NCBI RefSeq assembly: GCF_026151205.1
Contig: NC_087073.1
Location: 15,767,837 to 15,831,836 of the forward strand
Source of the DNA: Bolinopsis microptera
Taxonomy: Eukaryota; Ctenophora; Tentaculata; Lobata; Bolinopsidae
Length of the DNA: 64,000 nucleotides
Reading direction: 5' to 3'
The position numbers and the translations under genes were made by a program. Under the pieces are notes generated by a model that was not told the DNA's origin, did no database searches, and worked only from the letters and a program-made list of their open reading frames with translations. Positions 45,957 through 56,603 of the stretch are shown here, one piece after another. The first letter of the stretch is position 1; each line of letters starts with the position of its first letter.

Positions 45957-47551
45957 TGTTCGGCTACAATCCTAGCAACAGCAGCTTACTTGATGAAAGA
46001 CTGAAGCTATCAGTTCTTAAGACTGAAACTACAAGCAAGTTGGTAGCTAATATGATAAACGCCAGGGATACAGCAAGAAAGAAGTTTGTACAACTTGAGA
46101 ACACCAGCACCATCAAGAAAGCTCTTACTGAACGTGTGTATGCAGGGAGGAATAAACAGTATAAGAATGGAGATAATGTTTATTTCAAACGTGAGAAAAG
46201 CAAGTCATGGCAAGGACCTGCTGTGGTAGTTGGACAGATTGACAACATAATTGTTATAAAGCATGGGGGACTGCTATATCGTGTCCATCCTTGCAAGATA
46301 ATAGAGAAGCACGAGGCTGACAGTCAGATAAATGGGGATGCAGAAGAAGGAAAATCTGATCAGTTGGAGGAGCCTGACACAGCAGCTGTCAAACGAATGC
46401 TATCAACACTGGATAGTGATGCAGATCCAGATTCTGATAGCAACTACGACATCCTTGAACCCAGTGACTTGGTTCAAGAGCTGGAAGAAGACGAGATTCA
46501 AAGACCCTCGGAAGAACAGAGTCAGGTGGGAGTTGGAGGACGAAAACCCTCTGAAAAGCAGAATCAGACGGGAGTTGGAGTTCCCAGAATGAGCCAGAAC
46601 GCTGCTAAGCCTAATACAGGAAGTACACCTTCGCAATCCAGCGGATGGAAGCCTGTGCCAACTTCTAACGGAAAGTTGAAACTGAAGAAAGATGATGTGA
46701 TACGGTACAAGAATAGTAATGAAGAAGAATGGAAAAATGGTATCATCATCGGCAGAGCTGGTAAGGCTACTGGGAAGATGAAGAACAAGTTTAACATCTT
46801 GACAGAAGATATAGAAGACCCAGAACCCATACTGCTTGATAAAGTTGAGGTTGAGGTACAAGGTACCTACCACCTTGTAACGGATGTTGAAAAGGACGAC
46901 CCAGCTCTCATCAAGGCTAAAGAGGAGGAGATCAAGAGATTTCAAGAATTCGACGTGTTTGTTGAAGTTAAAGACCATGGACAAACCAGTGTAACGTCTA
47001 GGTGGGTCATAACTTCAAAAGGAGATGGAAAGTACAAGGCAAGACTAGTTGCCAGAGGATTCCAAGAAGAACTTAACGGACAGTCCGATGCTCCGACTGT
47101 GAATAAAATTAGTAAGAGGCTGTTCACAGTTGCTGCATGCCGAAAATGGGAAGTAAAGAGTTTAGATGTAACAAGTGCTTTCTTCCAAGCAGATGAACTC
47201 GACAGGGAGATTTTTGTCAAACCACCAACTGACATAAGGAGAAAAGGCATTGTTTGGAAGCTAAAGAAACCACTTTACAGTTTGGGTGATAGTGCTAGAA
47301 GATGGTATCTAACTTTAAGAGATAGACTCATAGAGGCTGGATGTGTTATCTCAGTTCTAGATCAGTCAGTATTCAGGTACTATGATGAGAGGAATAGTTT
47401 GTGTGGTATCATAGTAACCCACGTTGATGATCTACTGTATGCTGGGAACACCAAGTTCCAGAGAGAGATTATGAGAAAAGTACTGTCATACTTCAAGATA
47501 TCAAGAATGAACGGAAAAGATTTCACATACCTTGCATTGGATGGTCAATAA
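45956..47551 (+). CDS. pol: Copia-type pol, integrase C-terminus and reverse transcriptase
   Basis: Continues directly from the previous frame at FGYNPSNSSLLDERL. It contains an acidic, Ser-rich linker, then the Copia RT: WVITSKGDGKYKARLVARGF, LDVTSAFFQADELDREIFV, KLKKPLYSLGDSARRWY, and the catalytic box HVDDLLYAG (usually YVDD; His replaces Tyr). The Gly in the usual KALYGLKQS-type motif is altered (PLYSLGDSAR). The frame ends LALDGQ, where another shift is needed to reach ITQENGYISV in the RNase H frame. Confidence 0.88.
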   Translation: MFGYNPSNSSLLDERLKLSVLKTETTSKLVANMINARDTARKKFVQLENTSTIKKALTERVYAGRNKQYKNGDNVYFKREKSKSWQGPAVVVGQIDNIIVIKHGGLLYRVHPCKIIEKHEADSQINGDAEEGKSDQLEEPDTAAVKRMLSTLDSDADPDSDSNYDILEPSDLVQELEEDEIQRPSEEQSQVGVGGRKPSEKQNQTGVGVPRMSQNAAKPNTGSTPSQSSGWKPVPTSNGKLKLKKDDVIRYKNSNEEEWKNGIIIGRAGKATGKMKNKFNILTEDIEDPEPILLDKVEVEVQGTYHLVTDVEKDDPALIKAKEEEIKRFQEFDVFVEVKDHGQTSVTSRWVITSKGDGKYKARLVARGFQEELNGQSDAPTVNKISKRLFTVAACRKWEVKSLDVTSAFFQADELDREIFVKPPTDIRRKGIVWKLKKPLYSLGDSARRWYLTLRDRLIEAGCVISVLDQSVFRYYDERNSLCGIIVTHVDDLLYAGNTKFQREIMRKVLSYFKISRMNGKDFTYLALDGQ

Positions 47552-48369
47552 CTCAAGAAAATGGTTACATATCTGTGAATCAGCGAGAATACTGCAAGTC
47601 CATTGAACCTGTAACTGTCAACTCAAAATCGCCTAAAGACAGTGAGCGTTTCTTGAATGATTCAGAGAAGACCAAATATCAAGAAACATTGGGGAAGTTG
47701 TTATGGCTAAGTAGTCAAACCAGACCTGACCTCAGCTATGACACGATGGAACTGTCGACCTACACAAGTTCAGCTAAAGTCAAACACCTCAGTATTCTTA
47801 ACAAGGTCGTTAAGAAAGTTAACTATGGACCCCAAGAGATCAAATATACCGAAATGGATATTGATCAAGGTGAACTGCAAGTAATATTCTACTCAGATGC
47901 CAGTTTGGGTAACCTGCCCAACAAGATAGACAGTGGGAGAGGCTATCTAGTCTTCATATCTGATAGAAGGCGAGCTTCACTTGTTGCCTGGTCTAGTAAC
48001 AAGATCAAGAGGGTAGTTCACTCTGTGTTTGGAGCAGAAACTTTGGGATGTGTATATGGTTGTTCAGCAGCCATTTATGTCAGACAACTGATATCAGAGA
48101 TACTCTACGATGATCCTACAAAGGCAGTCATACCTATTGTTGGATATGTGGATTCCAATCAGCTTTACCAACAGGTTACATCTACAAAACAGTGTCTAGA
48201 CATGAGAATGAGGCTAGACATAGCTGGTATCAGACAGACAGTGAAATCAGGAGAAGTTCAAGCTATCAAGTGGATTCCTACTAAAGAGATGCTTGCTGAT
48301 TGTCTCACAAAGAAGAACGCAGACTACAGTAAACTGAAGATCACTCTTGAGAGAGGAAGATTCTGCTGA
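47552..48369 (+). CDS. pol: Copia-type pol, RNase H part
   Basis: After the shift the frame runs ITQENGYISVNQREYCKSIE and then the RNase H domain, with candidate catalytic acids in FYSDASLGN, GAETLGC, VDSNQL and MLADCLTKK. It ends at GRFC-stop. With two frameshifts in pol the element is not autonomous, although its LTR copies look almost identical. Confidence 0.85.
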
Positions 48370-48560
48370 TTATTTTGTTGAACTACTGAAGATATGGAGG
48401 AACTTAGTGGAGTTGGGTTAAAAACATATAAGAGATACGATGATTTAACTTGTAGAAGCTTTCAATAAACATGTGTTAATCGTCGTCAGCTGAATGTGAT
48501 GTGGTGGGCAATGCTTATATGTGAATGAGTGGTGTCAGGGATGGAGGGTGGGGGAGGTGT
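48370..48560 (+). other. Copia 3' untranslated part up to the Penelope insertion
   Basis: Follows the RNase H stop, with ggaggaacttagtggagttg and a caataaac polyadenylation-like site near 48463. The Penelope-like sequence starts at an uncertain point before 48600. Confidence 0.4.
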
Positions 48561-48608
48561 GCCGTGTGGGTGGGAAAGTGAAAATTACAGTACAATGTCA
48601 ATCAAAAT

Positions 48609-49691
48609 TTAGTCTTCTGTTGAGGTTGAGAAGGAAATGCCAGATGGTCTGGACTTTAAGGATTTGGCAATTTTAGGAAGAATGGGGTCCCAGAGGGAAC
48701 TACATTTGGGTGCGCGGTCTGTTCTGTTCATAGCTGGTTGTCGTATTTGTATAGCTGCGTGTTCTGTGAGGTCAAGTTGGGAGCGTGAGGTGAGGGATTT
48801 GAGGACTTCGATGTTGTTCCAGGAGATGGTGTGGCCGGTGGTCAGGGCATGATGTGCAGGGGCTGATTTGATTCTGTCTGTGGATTCGTCGATGGCGTTG
48901 TTGAGTCTGTAACATCGTTTGTGTTCTTTCATGCGGTGGACCAAGGGTCTGTAGGTCTGTCCGGCGTATTTGGAGGGGCACTGTGAACAGGAAATTTCGT
49001 AGATGGTGTTGGGAGTGAGGTGAGTAGGGGGTGTGGTCTTCGTTTTGGTGAGGAGGTTGCGGAGGGAGGTAGCAGAGGAGTGGGTGACTTTGATGTCGTG
49101 TTGTCCGAGTATCTTGGAGATGGGTTTGGATAGGGAGGGATGGAAAGGAAGAGAAACACTAAGGGCATGTTCACGGGTCTGTCGGTTGAATGAGGCTAGG
49201 GATTGGTGGCGAGAGGGGTTGGTGAATTTCCGTTGTACTTCTGTCTGGAGTTCGTCGTCAAGGTGTTGGGGTGAGCAGATGTTGTGGGCTCTTCTGGTCA
49301 GTGATCGGATGACTGCGTTCTTAGATGAGTTGGTGGTGCAGGAGGAGTACTTGGTGTAGAGGTTGGTGTGGGTGGGTTTTCTGTAGACTGATGTGGATTT
49401 GTCAGGGTGGATGAGAACGTCAAGGAATGGTATAGTTCCGTCTGTAGAGGGATGTTCTTGGGTAAAGTTGAGGTCTTCAGTAAGGGAGTTAAGGAATGTA
49501 AGGAAGGATTCTGCGTGGTTTCTGTCTCTGAAAGATCCAAGGCCGTCGTCAACGAAATGGGAGTAAGTGTTCGGAGGGTCAGGACATGAGGATAAAGCTA
49601 AGGTCTCGATTTCAGCAAGGCGGATTTCAGCTAGTTCAACAATGAGGGGGGATCCCATTGTACCACCTTCGTCTTGGGAGTAGCCCTCCAC
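48609..49691 (-). CDS. Penelope-like element: RT end, thumb and GIY-YIG endonuclease
   Basis: 360-residue frame. EGYSQDEGGTMGSPLIVEL is RT motif 4 (usually DG.AMGSPLSP), SHFVDDGLGSF the catalytic Asp pair, then the thumb (PFLDVLIHPDKSTSVYRKPT, HTNLYTKYSS) and the GIY-YIG domain IYEISCSQCPSKYAGQTYRP with RMKEHK. Compared with the copy at 804-1719 it lacks 20 residues in the linker between thumb and endonuclease. The upstream RT core (motifs 1-3) is missing: its start overlaps, in another frame, the end of the N-terminal frame. Not a functional polymerase. Confidence 0.88.
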   Translation of the reverse strand: MEGYSQDEGGTMGSPLIVELAEIRLAEIETLALSSCPDPPNTYSHFVDDGLGSFRDRNHAESFLTFLNSLTEDLNFTQEHPSTDGTIPFLDVLIHPDKSTSVYRKPTHTNLYTKYSSCTTNSSKNAVIRSLTRRAHNICSPQHLDDELQTEVQRKFTNPSRHQSLASFNRQTREHALSVSLPFHPSLSKPISKILGQHDIKVTHSSATSLRNLLTKTKTTPPTHLTPNTIYEISCSQCPSKYAGQTYRPLVHRMKEHKRCYRLNNAIDESTDRIKSAPAHHALTTGHTISWNNIEVLKSLTSRSQLDLTEHAAIQIRQPAMNRTDRAPKCSSLWDPILPKIAKSLKSRPSGISFSTSTED

Positions 49692-50749
49692 AAAGTCCTC
49701 GCATATTGATCGTGAGTCAGTACAACAGTGGCGTTGCCCTTATCAGCAGGAAGAAATTTCAATTCAGATTTCTTAGATTTTAAAGATTTAAGAGCGGTAC
49801 GTTGTTGTGGAGTCAAATTGTCGGTGGTCATGTCACGTTTATTGTCAAATTTAGATAATACAGAGGTGACCTGATATGTGGCTGAGGCTTCCATGCCTTC
49901 TCCTAGTTGTTTAGTGATATTCTGTATGAGGGGAGCCAGGTCGGGGGTAGGATCTGAGGTAGGTGTCGGGACGAACTTCAGTCCAAGGGAGAGGACGTCA
50001 GTTTCAGCTGTGGAGAGGGTCTGTCCGGAGAGGTTGATCACTGTTTTGGCTGTGGTGTCTTTCTTGGGGGTAGGTGAGGTCTTGAGGAGGGGACCATGAA
50101 ATGTGGGAGAGGGTATGTCGAGCGTTTTAAGAGTGTCGTAGGGTGAGAGGAACGGGGTGTCGTATTCTGAGAGTAGTACCGCGAACTTCTTTTGGTGAGT
50201 AAGGAGTTGTTTTCTGTGGGTGTATGAGGATTTTTTGGTGTTGAGGTGTCCTAGTTTCTGAAAATATTGAGGGGTTATGAGTGATTCTATGTGTCTGAGG
50301 TTGTGCTCATAAGTGCGTTTGTGTTGTGCATATTTGAGGCGATAGTGGTTGAGTCTTTCAGTGATGAGGAGGTTAGATGCGTGAGTGAGGACTTCAGTTG
50401 AGCGTTTGGTGGATAGTGGGTTGGTGAGTCTGAGTCCCTTAGGGATGAGTGAGTGATCACGGCAGGCTTTCAGGAATGATATGTGACATGAGTTAATGGC
50501 CATGTGTTCTATGCTGTGAGAGGTGGTTTTGGCCAGTGTGGATGCATGCTGTCCAAATAGTGATATGAGTGAGTCATTAAATGAAAGTTGGGTGGTACGG
50601 TTGATGTGTTGATTAGGTGTTTGTGTTGTAAGGTTGGTGTGTTGATTAGGTGTTTCTGTGGATTCTGCACTGTTTGCTGTCTGATCCATAGGGGTGGGAG
50701 CGTATTTTAAGATTTTAGTATTGATAATGTCTTTCTGTGAAGGAAACAT
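49631..50749 (-). CDS. Penelope-like element: N-terminal domain
   Basis: 372 residues starting MFPSQKDIINTKILKYAP. Contains the conserved Penelope N-terminal blocks VINLSGQTLSTAETDVLSLG, LKFVPTPTS, and LKFLPADKGNATVVLTHDQY, which normally lead into the RT fingers. Here the frame ends after about 20 residues of out-of-frame text (KTKVVQWDPPSLLN), because the bases that should encode the RT core have been deleted and motif 4 follows in another frame. The element lies inside the Copia 3' region, on the opposite strand. Confidence 0.85.
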   Translation of the reverse strand: MFPSQKDIINTKILKYAPTPMDQTANSAESTETPNQHTNLTTQTPNQHINRTTQLSFNDSLISLFGQHASTLAKTTSHSIEHMAINSCHISFLKACRDHSLIPKGLRLTNPLSTKRSTEVLTHASNLLITERLNHYRLKYAQHKRTYEHNLRHIESLITPQYFQKLGHLNTKKSSYTHRKQLLTHQKKFAVLLSEYDTPFLSPYDTLKTLDIPSPTFHGPLLKTSPTPKKDTTAKTVINLSGQTLSTAETDVLSLGLKFVPTPTSDPTPDLAPLIQNITKQLGEGMEASATYQVTSVLSKFDNKRDMTTDNLTPQQRTALKSLKSKKSELKFLPADKGNATVVLTHDQYARTLWRATPKTKVVQWDPPSLLN

Positions 50750-51001
50750 GTTCTTGAGGCGTGTTTGGCAGGCTATTTACCCCGAAATAATAACTCGTGG
50801 TATGGGACGCGAGATTTCGTGGGCACTAGCTTGTCGCGGCCACTGGAAAATGTTTCTCAGAGAAGATTTTGAGTACTTGTCGTAGCGCGCAGGAACCTTC
50901 TTGTGTGAAGTAGACCTAATTTTATGTCATTTTCGTTTTAATTTTTTACGCGCGCACGAAGCGCTAGTTTTAGTCTTTTCAAAACTTTAAAATAGGGGGA
51001 G

Positions 51002-51046
51002 TATCATATTTTACCTTTAAGTTATTATATTCATAGACATGTATAT
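51002..51046 (+). repeat. First part of the Copia 3' LTR
   Basis: Identical to the first bases of the 5' LTR (tatcatattttacctttaag, to gacatgtatat). It follows the polypurine tract aaaatagggggag. The LTR is interrupted here by the foldback element and resumes at 53948. Confidence 0.82.
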
Positions 51047-53947
51047 TAGTACAGACAGATCCGTCTGAAAAAATCGATCTGCCGACACACAAAGCTTACA
51101 AAGGATTTTTGACGTTTTTGAGTCCTAATAGATGTCCTTTATGGCTGACCAACTTTTCCAAACTTTTCCACGTGTCTTAAGGCCACTTTTTGCCACTTTA
51201 CCACTTTTTACCACCTTTCTTGTTTGTCGAATATCTTTAGTTGTGAACATCGTAAAAGGTTGCGGATCAATCGAGTGTGTTCATATTACCATGAAAAAAA
51301 AACTTTTGTTGTAACAAGTTTTACGTCAGATAATCAGTTAATTGGATAATTATCAAATAGCTAATTAGCAAAATTCTAAAAATTTTTTATTGGCTCAAAA
51401 TGATCGGAATAGCTTAAAAACACGGAGAAAAGTAGTTTTTAGAAAAACTTTGAAAATTTTTCACTCACATTTTTTTTCGAGACTTGGAAAAATTTCGAAA
51501 ATTCAAAATATTTTTTTCCGCCAAAAGTGATCAAATTGCATGAAACGCGGAGAAAAATGCTTTTCAAAAAAACTTAGTGAATTTTTCGTTTCAAGAATAC
51601 TGAAATCACCAATATTTGTAGTTGGAGTTCAGTAAATCGCGGCAGATTTTAGTAATGAGAAATTACTAAGTGGAAAGGTCTGAAACTGAAAAACGTTAAC
51701 CATACGATATAAGAGTTTCATGACTAATTACAATACAGCCTTATCGATCTTCACAGAAACTGCACCAATGGCACAGTCAAGATCGAAAGACGAAACGATA
51801 GCCTGCTGTACTATCATTTTATTGATTTCAATGATGAATCAGTGGGGTTAAGATAATATAGAGTTTTAATACTTTCAACACTACTATATAACAAATAATT
51901 TGAGATTATGTGACTGATTAAATGCTGAAGATAAAAGAAATATATTCATTTTGCTAAGATTATGTTTGCGTTTCATTGCTCAACAGCTGTTCGAAGGATC
52001 AAATTTAAGGTTAAGATAATCACATTTGTAATAAATAAAAACTCTCTGTACCGTCAATTGTGCTAATCTAAACCGGCCTACCTGGATTACCAGACCTCTT
52101 CTTTTCCTCAACAATCAAACCAAGTTGTTCATATAGCATTTGGTGGGCGATGTAAGTACTTATCGAGCTGTATTCAATCACAATACGACACAATACGTGT
52201 ATATTATATGGCTCTTAATGAGGTTTATGAAACGCTTAATACCGTGAGAAACCCGGTATAGAGACGTTTTACAGTTTATCACGAAAACGTATACTTGGCC
52301 TCATGGCTCATTTACAGTTCGAAGAAGGCAAGAACAGACCAAGGAAACTAAGGAACAGCCAGATCCAGGAAGCAAGTGTAAATACACCTTCCAACATCTA
52401 CTGTGACTTGTTTTGTATTGTACTGCATACCGCTTCATTTGCTATGCGGTATAAAATCACCCCCATATGTCAGGGTCGGCTAAAAGTAAAATCAACAAGG
52501 GTAACATACGGGCAAGGATAAGATTTAGATACGAGCGTCGGGCAAGGGGTAGTAAAGAACCGGTAATAATTCATTCAGTAAAATGTTCCACGAGAGTCAG
52601 GATATTTTGGAAATTGCTAATAGAGACAGATCCTGATCAGGAAGGATTGTTAATGTTATTGAGGATGTTGATTTGAAATCTGGACGTTGTGAAGTAAAAA
52701 TACAGTTCTTCCCGCAGGATATTCGGGGCCCATTATGATCAGCTCGGGACAGATCGAAGAGCATTGAAAAGAGCGAGTTGACATTTTAAGCTTTCTGGTC
52801 TTTTCTTGCCTTCTTTGAGCTGTCAAAGAGTTATGAGGCCAAGTAGACGTTTTCGTGATAAACTGTAAAGCCTCTCACGCCTCACGGGAGAAACGAGAAG
52901 TGTACGGTATAGAACGTTTCATATACCTCATTAAGGGCCATAATATAATATACACGTATTGCATTGTGTCGTATTGTGATTGAATACAGCTCGATATGTA
53001 CTTAAATCGCCCACCAAATGCGATATGAACAACTTGGTTTGATTGTTGAGGAAAAGAAGAGGTATGGTAATCCAGGTAGGCCGGTTTAGATTAGCACAAT
53101 TGACGGTACAGAGAGTTTTTATTTATTACAAATGTGATTATCTTAACCCCACTGATTCATCATTGAAATCAATAAAATGATAGTACAGCAGGCTATCGTT
53201 TCGTCTTTCGATCTTGACTGTGCCATTGGTGCAGTTTCTGTGAAAATCGATAAGGCTGTATTGTAATTAGTCATGAAACTCTTATATCGTATGGTTAACG
53301 TTTTTCAGTTTCAGACCTTTCCACTTAGTAATTTCTCATTACTAAAATCTGCCGCGATTTACTGAACTCCAAAGTTACAAATATTGGTGATTTCAGTATT
53401 CTTGAAACGAAAAATTCACTAAGTTTTTTTGAAAAGCATTTTTCTCCGCGTTTCATGCAATTTGATCACTTTTGGCGGAAAAAAATATTTTGAATTTTCG
53501 AAATTTTTCCAAGTCTCGAAAAAAAATGTGAGTGAAAAATTTTCAAAGTTTTTCTAAAAACTACTTTTCTCCGTGTTTTAAGCTATTCCGATCATTTTGA
53601 GCCAATAAAAAATTTTTAGAATTTTGCTAATTAGCTAATTGATAATTATCCAATTAACTGATTATCTGACGTAAAACTTGTTACAACAAAAGTTTTTTTT
53701 CATGGTAATATGAACACACTCGATTGATCCGCAACCTTTTACGATGTTCACAACTAAAGATATTCGACAAACAAGAAAGGTGGTAAAAAGTGGTAAAGTG
53801 GCAAAAAGTGGCCTTAAGACACGTGGAAAAGTTTGGAAAAGTTGGTCAGCCATAAAGGACATCTATTAGGACTCAAAAATGTCAAAAATCCTTTGTAAGC
53901 TTTGTGTGTCGGCAGATCGATTTTTTCAGACGGATCTGTCTGTACTA
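51047..53947. mobile_element. 2.9-kb foldback element inserted in the Copia 3' LTR
   Basis: Two arms of roughly 1.2 kb, about 51047-52345 and 52790-53947, are near-perfect reverse complements. Termini: tagtacagacagatccgtct and its inverse agacggatctgtctgtacta. The uninterrupted LTR (gacatgtatatgtctgag at 42953) shows that tat is duplicated at the insertion (51044-51046 and 53948-53950). The right arm lacks about 160 bp present in the left arm; the missing part is bounded by two gttaagataat copies, so it was lost between short direct repeats. The central 0.45 kb carries short frames (52303-52676) with no recognised family. No transposase was identified. Confidence 0.88.
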
Positions 53948-54610
53948 TATGTCTGAGTGGTTATGTTTTGTTGTTTCACACACACTCATTCCCTTAGCAT
54001 GTAAATACAACAAGGATGTAAATATAGAGGATTCAGGTGAACGGAACGAGAGCTAACCCTGAAGGGCAGGTAGTGTAATGTTTAGCTTATTTTGGTTTCT
54101 ATGTAGTAGTTTCAGTTTCTTTGTAGTAGTTCCTTTAGTCCTAGGTTTGTAGTTTTGGGGTTACTACTTTCTAACATACTTTCTTATATTTACAGGGTTG
54201 TTTTTAGTTCTAGTGAGTGTCTGCTGCTGTAAGAGTGAAAGCCAGACAAGTCAAGTTCCAGTGTGTGTGTGTGTCACGGGGACCACACAGAAGAACCTAA
54301 AGAGAAGATCTAGTGTTTGTGAGTAAGGGAATATCACAACACGTTCACATCACTTCTGGGGAAGTGATAGAAGAATTAGTTTCTAAGAAGTTAGAAGAAG
54401 TTAGAAGAAGTAGTTTATAAGAAGTTTGAACTGTTATTAAGAAGGATTTACAGTTTTGGGAAGATTTGTTTGTAATCACATTACCACACCACTCACGAGG
54501 TTAAGTGAGTGAGAGTTGTGTTTGAGGTCTGTGTAGAGTGACGTGCAGTGATAGTGAGTGCAGCGTTAGTGTGCTAACCCATTACCAATTTGTTAACAAT
54601 TCATTTACTA
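53948..54610 (+). repeat. Remainder of the Copia 3' LTR, truncated by a LINE
   Basis: Matches 42961-43620 of the 5' LTR by eye and stops at aattcatttacta, where the tail of the minus-strand LINE begins. The last part of the LTR was not found beyond the LINEs. Confidence 0.85.
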
Positions 54611-56603
54611 ATAAATAATAATAATAAATACAACATTTATAAACCGCCTTATAGCTAAATCATATAACTCGATATAATTTAATCCTGGAGATAAACTCCA
54701 GTGCTTTCTAAAGCGGCTCTTACATTAACTGAGCTTAGTTTAATTGAAAATTAGACATGACAAGTTCATTTTACCTATGTAAATGCAAAATCAATCAAAT
54801 GCTAGAGAAAAGAAGTATGTTTTAAGTTTGGTCTTGAAAGATGTAACTGACTCAGCTGATCTTATGTCGTATGGCAAGGAATTAAATACTTTAACTGCAC
54901 AGTGACTAAAAGCTTTCTCTGTGTTTACATAGTTAGGAGAGGGCGGAAAACTAAGGTAAAAATAATCATTATCAAGACGTACATTTTTAAAACTTTGCTG
55001 CCTAGGAGATATCAACTCTTTTAAGTAAGGAGGAGCTATATTATTTAAACACTTGTAGGCAAGTAGGGCAATCTTAAAATCTATTCTAAATCTAACTGGT
55101 AGAAAATGAACTTTCTTAAGTAGTGGAGTAGTGTGTGCCTTTCTTCCTCTCCCGAAAATAAATCTTACAGCAGAATTTTGCACCTTCTGTAAACGACTTA
55201 AATCATAAGAGCTCAGTCCAAAATATACGCTATTGCAATAATCAATTCTAGAGAGTACTAGAGCATGAACAAGCTGAATCTTAAGGTTAAAAGACAGTTT
55301 TGATGCAATAAACCACAAATTTCTGATCTGAATATTACATGCTTGAACCACTGACGTAATCTGATCACTCATTGAAAGATAACTGTCCAAATACAGCCCA
55401 AGACTCTTCACAGTTCCACTAACAACATGTGGCTCTTGATCCTTAACAATCTGTAGAGAGGCTGGAATATTTTGTGAGTCAAATTTAGAGGATATAACGA
55501 TGACTTCAGTCTTAGAAGAATTCAGTTGAAGGAAATTGTTTGTCATCTATTTCTTGATATCAGACATACAGTGTTCCATATTGTGCTCTAGCTGTGATGG
55601 GTCATCAGAATCAAGAGTGAAATACAGCTGGGTGTCATCAGCATACAAATGAATATAGCACCCATGCATACTTGCAATGTTCTCAAGATCTTTGGTGTAC
55701 AATATGAATAGCAGGGGGCCAAGGATTGAACCTTGTGGCACACCTATCTCAAGAACAGTTGCTGAGGAAGACGAATCCTTGACTTTGACACAAAATGAAC
55801 GGTTAGCCAAGTAGGACCTGATCCATGTAAGAGCAATGCCTGTAATGCCATAAGCAGATCTTAGCTTCTTGATTAATCTTGGGTGATTGACAGTATCAAA
55901 TGCAGCACTCAAATCTAGAAGTAAAAGAACAACTTTAGTTTTCTTGTCAATAGTTATCAAGATGTCGTTATGGATTCTGGTTGTTGCAGTTTCACAGCTA
56001 TGAAACTTCCTATAGCCGGACTGAACTTTAGAAAGCAAGTTGTTATCCTCAAGATAACTGGTGAGCTGTATAGATACACACTTCTCAATGATTTTTGACA
56101 AGAATGAGAGATTGCTAATAGGCCTATAGTTAGATAGAGATTCACCGTCAAGGCCACGTTTCTTCAAACTTGGACGAATGAGAGCCTCCTTAAGTTTTAT
56201 AGGAAACTCACCTTTAACTAATGATTCATTGACTATAAATGAGATCAGAGGAAGGAGTTCTGGGAGACACTTGATGAGAATCTTTGTAGGTATGGGGTCA
56301 AGATCACAGAATTTGTTAGACATATTCTTTATGATGCTTACTAGTTCTTCATCAGACACATGACGGAATTGTACTATCTTTGGGCTATTAGAAAGAGGAA
56401 CAAATTCATCTGAGTTAGGAGAATCTTGGGATTGTTGTTCTAAATAAATGTTGTTGTATATGTTGTCGACCTTTGATTTAAAGAACTGTGCAAAGTTGTT
56501 AGCACTCTCAAGATTTGAAGAGCAAGAAGGTGTAGTAGTACTAACTTTTTCTTTATTGAGCAACTTATTAACGATGGAATAAGTCTTTTTAGCATCACCT
56601 GCA
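54611..56603 (-). mobile_element. 5'-truncated non-LTR retrotransposon (CR1/L2-like)
   Basis: RT-bearing LINE on the minus strand with its 3' tail (ataaataataataataaat on the plus strand) at 54611 joined to the Copia LTR, and a 5' break near 56603, where a plus-strand LINE starts. Upstream of the frame the text AGDAKKTYSIVNKLLNK is still LINE-like, so truncation is in the region before the RT. Confidence 0.85.
54791..56563 (-). CDS. LINE reverse transcriptase, interrupted by one stop
   Basis: Two abutting frames in the same phase (56563-55547 and 55546-54791) are separated by one stop where the family has Trp (DIKK-stop-MTNNFLQLNSSKTE), which looks like a single nonsense change. RT motifs: IRPSLKKRGLDGESLSNYRP, GYRKFHSCETAT, LLDLSAAFDTVNH, GVPQGSILGPLLFILY and the catalytic LYADDTQLYF. 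The second half is the usual C-terminal domain (LGLYLDSYLSMSDQI, SRIDYCNSVYFGL, LPVRFRIDFKIALLAYKCL, AFSHCAVKVFNSLP). No endonuclease domain remains. Confidence 0.9.
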
